Source: Methanococcoides alaskense
GTDB taxonomy: Archaea > Halobacteriota > Methanosarcinia > Methanosarcinales > Methanosarcinaceae
DNA: 64,000 bases
Assembly (NCBI RefSeq): GCF_031454185.1
Contig: NZ_JAVDQI010000001.1
Span: 558,001-622,000, forward strand
Reading direction: 5' to 3'
Both the position numbers and the translations under genes were made by a program. This document shows positions 44,239-53,023 of the stretch, in pieces (positions within the stretch are counted from its first letter, which is position 1; each line of letters opens with the position of its first letter). The notes under the pieces are model-generated. The model did not search any database. It was given only the letters and a program-made list of their open reading frames with translations, and was not told where the DNA came from.

Positions 44239-44754
44239 TCATCCCCTCTGAACTGTTTCGAGATGAGCTGCCACAATATTATCCAGCTCCATTACAACAT
44301 TTCCATTAGAGATGGTATAAGGAATGTTCTCTTTCGGATATGCTACACATGATCCCTGTATCCCTTCTCCGTTATTAGCATCAAAAGTCGTTCTGCATGA
44401 ATCACAGACAAGCACATCCTTGTCAAGGGAAAAACCAATTGAACCACATGGTGGACAAACGTTCGATCGGACTATTATGTCGTCACCTAACTTATAGGCC
44501 ATAACTGCGATCTCACCTGTATCGGCATTTACCTTGAAATGAGTGTTCACATTCTCCTCGATCGCCTGGACAGGGATCGTAACAATATTGCCCGATACTT
44601 CCGGATCTATCCACGTTGCTGCAATAGGTTTAACGACAGATCCCGCAACAGGTTCAACAGCAGTTTCTGCCTGTGCATTATTTTCAAGACATCCAGGTAC
44701 AAACGCAACCGCGATCATTATCAACAGTATGGTCCCTATTAATTTTGAATTCAT
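44239..44754 (-). CDS. DUF2318 lipoprotein (putative metal/Fe-S-binding surface protein)
   Basis: 171 residues. A signal with a lipobox-like end (VAFVPGC, Cys at about residue 22) indicates membrane anchoring on the outer face. The DUF2318 domain follows, with the paired cysteines NVCPPCGSIGFSL and LVCDSCRTTFD. Proteins of this family occur with iron-uptake or export systems. It lies 6 nt behind the ABC ATPase gene, so it is probably the extracytoplasmic partner of the MacB-like transporter. Confidence 0.85.
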   Translation of the reverse strand: MNSKLIGTILLIMIAVAFVPGCLENNAQAETAVEPVAGSVVKPIAATWIDPEVSGNIVTIPVQAIEENVNTHFKVNADTGEIAVMAYKLGDDIIVRSNVCPPCGSIGFSLDKDVLVCDSCRTTFDANNGEGIQGSCVAYPKENIPYTISNGNVVMELDNIVAAHLETVQRG

Positions 44755-44760
44755 TTTATA

Positions 44761-45423
44761 TCATTCCTTTATTTTTCCGTCTTGTAAGTTGATGATCCTG
44801 TCCGACATTCTGGCAAGGTCGTGATTGTGCGTTATCATGACCACTGTCATATCGTCCTTCAGAGAATTGAGAAGGGAGATTATCCTCTCCCCTGTTCCTT
44901 TATCCAGTGCTCCTGTGGGTTCATCCGCAAGCAGTATCTTTGGACTCATGACCAATGCCCTTGCGATAGCGACCCTTTGTTGTTCCCCCCCACTGAGCTC
45001 AGATGGTTTATGGTCCAGACGATGGGAAAGCTCCACTCTTTCAAGAGCATCAAGGGCTGCACTATGACCCCTATCCCCTGCAAAAACAAGAGGCAAGGCA
45101 ACATTCTCATATGCGGTAAGAGAGGGGATCAGATGGAATTGCTGGAACACAAAACCCACAGTCCTACGCCTATAATCGACCATCTCTTTCCGGGATATCG
45201 TAGTAATATCATCCCCGTCTATGAGAATGGACCCTTCAGTGGGCCTGTCCAACATGCCGATCAGGTTCATCAGGGTAGTTTTACCGGACCCGGATTGCCC
45301 CATGATGGACACAAATTCCCCATTTTCAATGTCCATATCGATGCCATGCAGTACCTCGACATCATTGGGACCTATTTTGTAGCTCTTTTTCAAACCACTT
45401 GCATGGATAAGTCCATTAGACAC
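44761..45423 (-). CDS. ABC transporter ATP-binding protein (MacB/LolD type)
   Basis: 220 residues. It has Walker A GQSGSGKTT, the Q-loop FVFQQFHLIPSLTAYEN, signature LSGGEQQRVAIARAL, Walker B LLADEPTGALD and an H-loop MITHNHD. The profile is the LolD/MacB/FtsE subgroup, which drives extrusion or mechanotransmission rather than import. It overlaps the permease gene by 8 nt and precedes the DUF2318 lipoprotein gene. Confidence 0.96.
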   Translation of the reverse strand: MSNGLIHASGLKKSYKIGPNDVEVLHGIDMDIENGEFVSIMGQSGSGKTTLMNLIGMLDRPTEGSILIDGDDITTISRKEMVDYRRRTVGFVFQQFHLIPSLTAYENVALPLVFAGDRGHSAALDALERVELSHRLDHKPSELSGGEQQRVAIARALVMSPKILLADEPTGALDKGTGERIISLLNSLKDDMTVVMITHNHDLARMSDRIINLQDGKIKE

Positions 45424-46615
45424 TCCTTAACACCTCCGCAGGATCGATATTCAATGCCCGCTTTGCCGGGATTATGGATGCGACAATTCCCACCATCACA
45501 GCCATACCGGATACCAGAGGCAGAAGTTCCCACATTGGGAAAGGTTCAGCAAAGCCCAGTAAGGGGGCAATTATGTAGGACAGTAAAGTTCCGGTCCCGA
45601 AGCCAATGCTGCCTCCGATCGTTCCTATCAACGCCCCTTCAAGGAACAACATTGATATGACCTGATGATCGCTTGCGCCAATTGCACGCATGATACCTAT
45701 CTCCCTTATCTTTTCGTTCACAGATGCAAGCATGGTAGAAGCAACGGTAAGGGTACTCACAAGCAGAGTTATGATCGAGATAGCCATTGCAGAAGTTTGA
45801 GTATGCTTGATCATGGCCATCTCACTCTGAACGATCTGACTCATTGCCCTGGCCTCCACATCCGGCAGGGCGCCTTCTATCTGGAGGCTCATTTCGGACA
45901 CCGGACAGTCATTACAAAGAGCACGAACATCAATGCTGCTGACCTTTCCTTTTTTATCGAGAAGGGTCTGAGAAACAGAAAGAGGCATTATTATGTAGCC
46001 GTCTTCCTCCCCACCCGTGCTATCAACAATACCCACCACTTCAAGGTCCATGTCAACACCATTCCCTTCAAGGGTGATCATCGAGCCAGTATCCAGACCC
46101 AGTGGTCTTGCTATGTCCGAGCCAAGCATCACTTCCGTCCCATTGGGATTGGATAGCCATTCCCCATTCACGTTCCACCACGACCTGAGATCTTGTTCCT
46201 GTTCCACATCAACCCCCATTACTATGACATTTTCGTGTCCAAGTCCTGCAACTCCATACAAACGAGGTGCCACCACCCCTAGATTCGCACTGTTCTCGAT
46301 ATCGTATATTCCGGGAATATCAGATTCTAATATGTAGTTATTACCAGTGGATATCGAACCGAGAGATGTCGAACCTGCTAACAAGGGTATTGAGTCTGTC
46401 TGCGGCCTTACGATGATATTAGCACCGAAGTTGTTCGACTCTTCGTAAAGGCTATCATTTGCAGCAGAAAACGTTGTAACAACCGCAACCATAGCGGATG
46501 CTGCAACAATGATCCCCAGGACTGCGATCGCAAGTTTAGTTCTCCTGCGGAAAACATCTTTTAACACAACAGAATATAAGCGCATAAAATGTAATTGAAA
46601 AGGTAAGTACATCAA
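45416..46615 (-). CDS. ABC transporter permease, FtsX/MacB type
   Basis: 399 residues. The N-terminal helix is followed by a large periplasmic-type MacB core domain (about 45-265), then three C-terminal helices with the FtsX block REIGIMRAIGASDHQVISMLF and the ending AKRALNIDPAEVLR. It works with the adjacent LolD-type ATPase. Together with DUF2318 it forms a three-gene export or metal-handling operon. The first ATG gives a slightly long N-terminus (MMYLPFQLHFMRLYS); the internal MRLYSVVLKDVFRR is a plausible start. Confidence 0.93.
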   Translation of the reverse strand: MMYLPFQLHFMRLYSVVLKDVFRRRTKLAIAVLGIIVAASAMVAVVTTFSAANDSLYEESNNFGANIIVRPQTDSIPLLAGSTSLGSISTGNNYILESDIPGIYDIENSANLGVVAPRLYGVAGLGHENVIVMGVDVEQEQDLRSWWNVNGEWLSNPNGTEVMLGSDIARPLGLDTGSMITLEGNGVDMDLEVVGIVDSTGGEEDGYIIMPLSVSQTLLDKKGKVSSIDVRALCNDCPVSEMSLQIEGALPDVEARAMSQIVQSEMAMIKHTQTSAMAISIITLLVSTLTVASTMLASVNEKIREIGIMRAIGASDHQVISMLFLEGALIGTIGGSIGFGTGTLLSYIIAPLLGFAEPFPMWELLPLVSGMAVMVGIVASIIPAKRALNIDPAEVLRSV

Positions 46616-46880
46616 TGCAAGTTACGCGGTAAATATGGCCCCTAAGTGAAGCCATCACATTTGAGGGGAACTATATGCAAGAAGGTTTCGTGATGCATAC
46701 TTGGGGTCATAAAAGAGGTAAAGGATTACTTTGAGTATCAATTTTTGACATTCCTCCAAAAAATAAAAATATATAAGTATTACTTTCACCTCACTAGAAA
46801 GGTTAATATTAAATAGCGTTGCAATTAGAAATTGTAGAAAGAGGCAAGTATTAAATATCATGAGAGGGGGTGTGATTCAA

Positions 46881-47294
46881 ATGTCAGAGGATCGTATAGG
46901 TCAATCTCGCAAAGATTTTCTTCGCGAAATGTTTTCGGGTATTCCAGATATAAAAGGAAGGACGAAACTGCAAAAGATTGTATTTTTAGGGCAAGAGGAA
47001 TTGGGACTAGATAAACAATTTGATTATGATGAATATCACTATGGTCCATATTCTCAAGAATTGACCGACACTCTTGACGAAATGGTATTTGAAGGCGACA
47101 TCATTGAAGACTGTGAAACTCATGGAGAGTACATAACTTATTGTTATAGGTTATCCGACTCTGCGGTCAGTTCTGAATCTAAGCAAATTCCAAGTTCTAC
47201 GATGATGAAATTAGCGAAATTAGCAAAACTTCCAAGAGCAAGAATCATTGATTATGTCTACCGAAAGTATCTCCCCCACCGTACTCCCAGCTGA
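46881..47294 (+). CDS. YwgA/Panacea(DUF4065)-like protein
   Basis: 137 residues from the ATG at 46881; SD-like GAGGGGGTGTGATTC lies just upstream, and an earlier in-frame ATG at 46860 is weaker. The central segment GRTKLQKIVFLGQEELG followed by YHYGPYSQEL and the helix LVFEGDI-like region matches the YwgA/Panacea winged domain, found in phage-associated proteins and as a neutralising partner in toxin-antitoxin pairs. It overlaps the next gene by 41 nt. Context (mobile element, helicases) suggests a defence or addiction module; this is inference. Confidence 0.6.
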   Translation: MSEDRIGQSRKDFLREMFSGIPDIKGRTKLQKIVFLGQEELGLDKQFDYDEYHYGPYSQELTDTLDEMVFEGDIIEDCETHGEYITYCYRLSDSAVSSESKQIPSSTMMKLAKLAKLPRARIIDYVYRKYLPHRTPS

Positions 47295-48267
47295 AAACGG
47301 TTTCGAATTTATTTTATCTCATAATTCTATCATTGAAGATACATCTATTCGTAATTTATTCATGAAGTTGGAAGATGACTTATCCCTTCGTCAATTTTTT
47401 ATCGATTCTACATATGCAGATCTATTGAAAAAATGCAATGGAAAAGATATGGATTTGTTTCATTTGTTAGATTTTGTAAGAAAATCAAAAATTATACCTG
47501 TTTCGTTGCCTGGTACAAGTGACTCCCCATTTTTTAATTATATTGCAATGTTAGCTAACAAAGCAAATAATCTATTCACAACTGAACTTGAAAGAGAATT
47601 GAGTCACGTTTGTGAAAAAGCTGAAAGAATTGGTGTCCTTTCACTTTCATCATAGATTGATAGTATCGATGACAAAAGTAACGGAATAACTTTTGATGCG
47701 ATCACATGTCCTGATAAATGCGATGCTATTGAGCATTTCAAACCATGTGAAGTAACTCCAAAAATCTGTTTTTATAGCATTTCAGATAAATTTAATGAAT
47801 TGTGGATGAAAAAAGAAAACAGTGGTTTATTTCTAGAACTCTGGCTATATCATTCACTAAAGACTAAATTTCAAGAAACTGAGTTGATAGGAATTCACCA
47901 TGGGGTAAGTGTTTCAAAAGATTATCAGAGTCAAGTGGACAGTGTAGATGATTTGTTGAGAGACTCTGAAATAAATACAGGGAGTACCATTACCGAAGTG
48001 GATGTCCTTATAACCAAGAATAATGAACCTTACTGTATTATCGAATGCAAATGTAAAGATAAAGGAAACGTGGGGATGCCAGACGTTTTGAAATTAAAAG
48101 GCACAATGAGTTTACTTGGTGTCGAAAAGGGAATACTATTTACAAAGAACTTTCGGCAAGATTTGGGGGATAGCCAAGTGTTTGAAAATATATATGTGAT
48201 CCAGGATGTCCTTATAATGGAAAATATTTTGGATCAAGTCTTTGACATAATTTCATCAAATAACTAA
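47254..48267 (+). CDS. Long frame with one in-frame TAG (codon 134); C-terminal PD-(D/E)XK nuclease-like domain
   Basis: The frame opened by the ATG at 47254 meets TAG at 47653-47655 and then runs on without any stop to TAA at 48265-48267 (338 codons in all). The 48 codons after the TAG and before the next ATG (47800) encode protein-like sequence (CPDKCDAIEHFKPCEV and so on). The C-terminus has LFLELWLYHSL, TEVDVLITKNN, CIIECKCK and LLGVEKGILFTKN, the Glu/Asp/E-x-K order of PD-(D/E)XK nucleases, resembling DUF1887/Card1 nuclease ends. The N-terminal 130 residues are not recognised. Methanosarcinaceae decode UAG as pyrrolysine, so readthrough is possible; a nonsense mutation is the alternative. 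Confidence 0.6.
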
Positions 48268-48334
48268 TTTTGATTCATTTTCCCGACTTATCGATGTGTT
48301 CCATTTCCTCAAATACTTCTGGATATCGAGATCT

Positions 48335-49660
48335 CAACGCAGCTGTCACTCCCTTTCGTAAGGTGGGGGATGAAAGGAGTACTATCCGCATACAACATTA
48401 TTTTACAAAACATTGATATATTGTTAAAACATATGTTATATTGATGCTTAAAGCCTATAAATACCGACTGTACCCCACGGAATCTCAAAATGAGATTATT
48501 GTAAAACATATTGGTGCATGTAGGTTTACGTATAATTGGGCACTAGAGCAGAAGAACAAAGCGTATGAAGTTGATAAAGAACACTTATCGAGATTTGAAT
48601 TACAGCATCGACTTGTTCATGACCTAAAACCAAACAATGAATGGTTAAAAGAGGTCAATTCTCAATCATTACTAAATACACTCATCAATCTCGAATCTGC
48701 TTTCACTCGTTTTTTCAGGGAGAAAAAAGGCTTCCCAAATTTCAAGTCAAGAAAAAATCCCGTACAATCATTCCAGATACCACAACATTATTCAGTGGAT
48801 TTTGAAACTAATACAATCAAACTTCCAAAAATAAAGCAACCAATAAAAGCAAAGTTGCATAGGAAATTTGAAGGTAAATTAAAAACCGCTACATTATCCA
48901 GAACTCCTACTGGAAAATACTACATCAGTATTCTTGTGGATGATGGGAAAAAACTTCCAAATACACAAACTTTCGATGATGAGACGACGTTGGGAATAGA
49001 TGTTGGACTTACTCACTTCGCCATACTTTCCAATGGTGAAAAGATTGACAATCCTAAACATCTTAAAAACAGCATTGATAGAATGAAAATCTTACAAAAA
49101 CGGATGAGTAAGAAACAAAAAGGTTCAAATAACAGAAATAGATCGAGACATACCGTGGCAAAAATTCACGAAAAAATACGAAATCAGAGAATGGATTTTC
49201 TGCACAAAACTACTTCTAAACTTATAAGCGAGAACCAAGCAATTTCAATAGAATCCTTGAATGTTTCAGGTATGTTAAAAAATCATTGTCTTGCACAAGC
49301 AATCAGTGATGTTTCATGGAGTGAGTTTTTCCGACAACTCGAATATAAAGCAGATTGGCACGGGAAAACATTATTGAAGATAGGTCAGTTTGAACCATCT
49401 TCTAAATTATGTAATGTATGTGGTTTCCACAGCGGTAAAATGACTTTGAAAGATAGAGATTGGAGATGTCCTGAATGTAATACAGAGCATGACAGGGACA
49501 TCAATGCTGCAATCAATATCAAGAAGTTTGCGCTTCAAAATCAAAATTTACTAAACATTTGAATCACCTTCGGAACGGGGGGAAGAGCCTGTGGACTTGT
49601 GAACGATAGTTCAAAGAATGAAGCAGGAAGCCTCATGCGTAAGCATGGGGTAGTTCACAG
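48335..49660 (+). mobile_element. IS605-family, TnpB-only (IS1341-type) insertion element
   Basis: The element contains tnpB but no tnpA transposase. Its right end, after the tnpB stop, carries the family-typical GAAGCAGGAAGCC, a perfect 8-bp hairpin CCTCATGC/GCATGGGG and TAGTTCAC. The left boundary is estimated from a hairpin-like stretch near 48340-48380 (CTCCCTTTCGTAAGGTGGGGG). There are no terminal inverted repeats or target duplication, as usual in this family. Mobilisation would need a TnpA in trans. Confidence 0.75.
48444..49562 (+). CDS. tnpB: TnpB RNA-guided nuclease (IS605 OrfB)
   Basis: 372 residues from the ATG at 48444. It is full-length and intact: an N-terminal HTH (MLKAYKYRLYPTESQ), the RuvC-like active site with Asp in LGIDVGLTHF (about 184), Glu in ISIESLNVSG (about 270), the zinc ribbon CNVCGFHSG...CPEC (about 322-346) and the last Asp in HDRDINAAINI (about 352). 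TnpB proteins are RNA-guided DNA nucleases related to Cas12 that help the element persist. Its guide RNA would come from the transcript spanning the right end. Confidence 0.95.
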   Translation: MLKAYKYRLYPTESQNEIIVKHIGACRFTYNWALEQKNKAYEVDKEHLSRFELQHRLVHDLKPNNEWLKEVNSQSLLNTLINLESAFTRFFREKKGFPNFKSRKNPVQSFQIPQHYSVDFETNTIKLPKIKQPIKAKLHRKFEGKLKTATLSRTPTGKYYISILVDDGKKLPNTQTFDDETTLGIDVGLTHFAILSNGEKIDNPKHLKNSIDRMKILQKRMSKKQKGSNNRNRSRHTVAKIHEKIRNQRMDFLHKTTSKLISENQAISIESLNVSGMLKNHCLAQAISDVSWSEFFRQLEYKADWHGKTLLKIGQFEPSSKLCNVCGFHSGKMTLKDRDWRCPECNTEHDRDINAAINIKKFALQNQNLLNI

Positions 49661-49678
49661 TAGAAGAAGTATGACCAG
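49500..49678 (+). ncRNA. Putative omega (reRNA) guide RNA of TnpB
   Basis: The region overlaps the tnpB 3' end and the right end of the element. It is structured, with the 8-bp hairpin at 49631-49650 (CCTCATGC, GTAA loop, GCATGGGG) followed by TAGTTCAC. The bases after 49658 (AGTAGAAGAAGTATGACCAG) would be the guide. Boundaries are estimated from the family rule that the guide follows the right end. Confidence 0.45.
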
Positions 49679-49727
49679 CTGCAAATGATCATTTCCTTAA
49701 AAGAAGGAACGTTTGGCAGGTGGTGCT

Positions 49728-49883
49728 ATGAAAAACGATGCATTTTTGCTCCAAAAGAATGTACAGGACCTAAGAAATAAGTTAGCTGTATGTGAAGCGT
49801 TTCCAGAAGGCATCCCAATCGATCTCTTGCATGGTTTTAAGAAGCGTCATAAGCCATACAAAAGCGACCATGGGATTCATTGA
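49728..49883 (+). CDS. Possible 51-residue ORF between tnpB and the NERD helicase
   Basis: An open frame ATG to TGA (52 codons) with GGTGCT before the start. The translation has protein-like composition (CEAFPEGIPIDLLHGFKKRH) and ends YKSDHGIH. A shorter competing frame lies at 49685-49780. It could be a small protein or a fragment left by the insertion element. I recognise no family; it is listed for completeness. Confidence 0.3.
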   Translation: MKNDAFLLQKNVQDLRNKLAVCEAFPEGIPIDLLHGFKKRHKPYKSDHGIH

Positions 49884-49921
49884 ACCCCTTACAAAATAAT
49901 TGGGAAAACTCTTCTGAATTA

Positions 49922-51919
49922 TCATTTAACAAGACCGAGCTTCTGTAGACGTGCTTTAATTCCACCTTTCTGTCTTCCTAACTCAGAAGCTATTTTATCA
50001 AACTTATTTCCATGTGCGTACATTTTAATCAAATTGGATTCTTCCTCAGAAGTCCATTTCTGGTATGCATTTGAATGAGTCTTTCTTACATCATCAAGTT
50101 TGTACTTCTCATGATCCGACTTTAAATCTTTAACTGGTTTCGCAGGCTCAAACACTTCCTTTTTTTCAGCTGAGGGAGGTTTGTCACTCACAAGATGATT
50201 GTAACATTCAAGTAACTCATTGAAAACAGGCCCACCCTCTGAATCTGGAGAATGAATTATCAATTTCTCAGAAGCACGAGTCATCCCTACGTACAAAAGT
50301 TTCTTGTCTGTGACTTTATCTACATCAACAAGGATACAAACTTTAGCTTCAATACCTTTGGCAGAATGGTATGTAACAAAATTAATCTTGTTTTCCATAA
50401 CGTATTTTGTAGCTACTGAGTTTGTTTTCAGACCTTTACTTAAAAACTTATACAACTTGTCACGTAGCCAATTACTTGGAACCAAAACTAGTATGTCTTC
50501 AGGATTGTACTGTGGTTTTTTCAATAAATCTTCAAGTAACTCATTGATTACTTTAAAATCGCCTTTAATGAACTCAAGATTGTTGTCAATATCAAAATCA
50601 CAACAGATTCCATCTCTACCTTCATAAAAGTTCTCAACTTCTCTTTTTGTTGATGGATTTTTCATTAAATAATCCAGAGCTAAATTCACGTGAGTGCTGC
50701 CTGATCGGTAAGATGTCTTTAACAGTTTGGATCTACCTGCAATATTAATTCCTAAACTTTTCCAATTGTGTGTAGAGGGGTTATAGATACTCTGTAATCT
50801 GTCACCAGCCAAAAACAAGTTTTCAGTTTGTTGACCATTATAATCATACTTTTTGCATAACAACAAACAAAGTTTCATCCAACTATCATGGAAGTCTTGA
50901 TATTCATCGATCAAAATAGCATCGTAAATAGGACGTGCATTTTCGATTGCTTTGTAAGGTAATATTATTTTCCAATAGTTCTCTGGGACAGGATCAGGAA
51001 CAGAACCAATATCTGCAACTGATTTTGCAAGGCTATGGAATGTTGAAATTTCAATGTTCTGGTAGTTTACTCCCATGATGCCTAAATCTTCATGAATCGA
51101 CTCAAGTTTATGATTCAATTTTGTAGCAAGAGTGGCATTGTAAGTTAGAATCTTAATTTTCCAGTTTGGATTTTCCCTAGCAAGATTTACAGCTCTTGCC
51201 AAAAGGATAACTGTTTTCCCACTTCCAGGAATTCCTGAAACCATGTAATGACCATACGGAATCCTTCTTGCAAACTTTTCTTGTTCAGAATCAAGCGTTT
51301 TAATTATGCTATTTTCAGTGCTGTTTTTTCTACCATATTCCCATAACTCCTTCTGTACACTTTTAACTTTTATTTCAGGAAAGAAAGCGCTTCTAAGTAC
51401 TGAAAAATCATATTCTTCAATATATTGAACTTCTTCAGAAAAAAGATCGTTAATTGTAAGATCACTGATTCTTTCAGACGTTATGCACTTTGAAGGTGGT
51501 TGAAAAAAACATGGATCCCATTCTTCGATTTCGCGTGACTTTAAATTAGTAAATACTAGATTAGAATAGAGACCATACTTTAGTTCATAATTGTCATCTA
51601 ATAATGTTAATTGGTTCTGCAATCTGCTTTTTGCAGCATTGTAATATTCATTTGCTACATATATTGGATTGTGTCTCGATGTACCATTAATAACTGCAGT
51701 TAATGGATTTATTTTTTCGATATTTTCCAAACTCCAATCCTTGACTTCAATAATGGAAACGCCTTTATATTCATCAATCAAAACAAAATCCGGATTCCAT
51801 TTTTTAATGCGAGGTTGATAATAGAGATATGCGTTCCAAGTTGAATCTGCATAAATCTGTTTTATCTTATTAGCAATCCTTTTTTCCCCATTTGTTAAAT
51901 TGGATGAATCAACCTGCAT
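49922..51919 (-). CDS. NERD nuclease-UvrD-like SF1 helicase with C-terminal Myb-like domain
   Basis: 665 residues from the ATG at 51917-51919; the longer frame to 52009 starts in AT-rich non-coding sequence. An N-terminal NERD domain (DFVLIDEYKGVSIIEVKDWSLE, with Asp and E-x-K of a nuclease) is followed by SF1 motifs: Walker A SGIPGSGKT (about 226), DAILIDEYQDFHDSW (about 336), the TSYRSG block, and LLYVGMTRASEKLII (about 543). The C-terminus has a Myb/SANT-like helix bundle (WTSEEESNLIKMYAHG...IASELGRQKGGIKARLQ). NERD-helicases occur in defence islands; antiviral function is inferred from context. Confidence 0.85.
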   Translation of the reverse strand: MQVDSSNLTNGEKRIANKIKQIYADSTWNAYLYYQPRIKKWNPDFVLIDEYKGVSIIEVKDWSLENIEKINPLTAVINGTSRHNPIYVANEYYNAAKSRLQNQLTLLDDNYELKYGLYSNLVFTNLKSREIEEWDPCFFQPPSKCITSERISDLTINDLFSEEVQYIEEYDFSVLRSAFFPEIKVKSVQKELWEYGRKNSTENSIIKTLDSEQEKFARRIPYGHYMVSGIPGSGKTVILLARAVNLARENPNWKIKILTYNATLATKLNHKLESIHEDLGIMGVNYQNIEISTFHSLAKSVADIGSVPDPVPENYWKIILPYKAIENARPIYDAILIDEYQDFHDSWMKLCLLLCKKYDYNGQQTENLFLAGDRLQSIYNPSTHNWKSLGINIAGRSKLLKTSYRSGSTHVNLALDYLMKNPSTKREVENFYEGRDGICCDFDIDNNLEFIKGDFKVINELLEDLLKKPQYNPEDILVLVPSNWLRDKLYKFLSKGLKTNSVATKYVMENKINFVTYHSAKGIEAKVCILVDVDKVTDKKLLYVGMTRASEKLIIHSPDSEGGPVFNELLECYNHLVSDKPPSAEKKEVFEPAKPVKDLKSDHEKYKLDDVRKTHSNAYQKWTSEEESNLIKMYAHGNKFDKIASELGRQKGGIKARLQKLGLVK

Positions 51920-52314
51920 TATGTGTAACACCAATATACTACCCCGACATATTATTTGAATTAAATATTTTATATGTGCCATAATAGCATGTATGGTAAA
52001 TATAAGCATATCGATTTTTAAAACGTGAAAACTAACGATTTCAACCTTTCTTTTTATAATTCAAAGTCACACCCTACGATATATCACAGATTCAATCTAC
52101 TCCTTATCCAAAAAACCACGCATTGAAGGAAACTCAGTCACCCTATCAATTGGTAGAATCGGTACGAAGGCTTAGATTGGAAATGGAAAAGAATTAACCC
52201 TCAGCACTGCTCGCAATAGCATTGCTAGCAACATACAACAGACACAAGAAATAAAGAATGTCCGTCAGAATATTATAAATAAGTAAAGCAGAACTATATA
52301 TGAGGAGTCAAAAT
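51920..52314. other. 395-base AT-rich spacer upstream of the HIT gene
   Basis: Promoter region between the divergent NERD-helicase and HIT genes. A TATA-like TTATAAATAAG lies at about 52273-52283, some 35 bases before the HIT start. Otherwise I see no frame with coding character, no repeat and no RNA fold. Confidence 0.5.
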
Positions 52315-52725
52315 ATGGATTGTCTGTTCTGCAATATAATAAAGGGAGATATCCCATCCCATAAGATCTATGAAGACGAGGAGACCTATGCTTTCCTTGA
52401 CATAAACCCCTGTTCCAGAGGGCATACCGTAGTTGTTCCAAAAAAGCACTACGACAGCTTTACCGATATGCCAACGGAAGATGCAGGTTCCCTTTTCGCC
52501 ACCGTGAAAATGCTAACAGGGATGTTAGAGGATGCAATGTCAGCGGACGGCTCAAATGTCGGTCTCAATAACAAGGCTGCTGCCGGTCAGGTAGTGCCAC
52601 ATGTGCATGTACACATCATTCCGAGAATGGACGGGGATAATGGCGGTTCAATGCATTCGATAGTATCTGTCAGCGGTGCAGGGAACGATCTGGAAGAATT
52701 GGCTGAGATGTTGAGGGTTGATTGA
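52315..52725 (+). CDS. HIT family nucleotide hydrolase/transferase
   Basis: 136 residues from the ATG at 52315 (SD TGAGGAGTC). It starts MDCLFCNIIKGDIPSHKIYEDE and carries the histidine triad HVHVHIIPR (about 98-106) with conserved DINPCSRGHTVVVPKKHY. HIT proteins hydrolyse adenosine phosphoramidates or dinucleoside polyphosphates. It appears to be a housekeeping gene embedded in the accessory region. A 47-bp diverged copy of its codons 33-48 lies downstream at about 53024-53070. Confidence 0.93.
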   Translation: MDCLFCNIIKGDIPSHKIYEDEETYAFLDINPCSRGHTVVVPKKHYDSFTDMPTEDAGSLFATVKMLTGMLEDAMSADGSNVGLNNKAAAGQVVPHVHVHIIPRMDGDNGGSMHSIVSVSGAGNDLEELAEMLRVD

Positions 52726-52768
52726 TAAAGCTCAAAGTATGAGAGAGGAGTTATTGATCTTAACGCTT

Positions 52769-52968
52769 TTATGCATCATTGCGTATTAAAACAAATAAAA
52801 ACTCCTTCCCGGATTTTTGTTTTTTGAGATGACCAATTTCTTCAAGATGAAATAAGTCGTTTCTTGCCGTAGCATAAGATACACCTTGTGTATTCATGAT
52901 TTCTCACAAAAGTTCAACTTTATTTGCTAAAACCAGATTATCTATTAATTTGATAGATATTAACAGAT
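52769..52968 (-). pseudogene. Remnant of a winged-helix-ending protein, interrupted by TGA
   Basis: On the minus strand a frame reads KLIDNLVLANKVELL, then TGA, then EIMNTQGVSYATARNDLFHL continuing with EEIGHLKKQKSGKEFLFVL and a TAA stop at 52769-52771. The pattern is a C-terminal winged helix like those ending Fic-type proteins or regulators. It is closed upstream by another stop, so only about 60 residues survive. It is debris, with no start of its own. Confidence 0.55.
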
Positions 52969-53023
52969 ACTAATAGTTTAGATTGTATTGACTTAAAATT
53001 ATACCTTTTGTTTTGAAAGTTGT

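Noticed and set aside
47254..47655. CARF domain in the N-terminal part of the amber-interrupted gene (which would make it a complete Card1-like effector)
   Set aside because: The C-terminal nuclease motifs resemble that family, but I could not see the CARF sequence pattern in the N-terminus, and no type III CRISPR genes are present.
49685..49780. 31-codon ORF overlapping the 51-residue ORF after tnpB
   Set aside because: Shorter than the competing frame, no SD, and probably chance; neither frame can be confirmed by sequence alone.
52885..52930. Selenocysteine readthrough of the TGA in the winged-helix remnant
   Set aside because: There is no sign of a selenoprotein family, another stop closes the frame shortly upstream, and it is flanked by other gene debris; decay is the simpler explanation.
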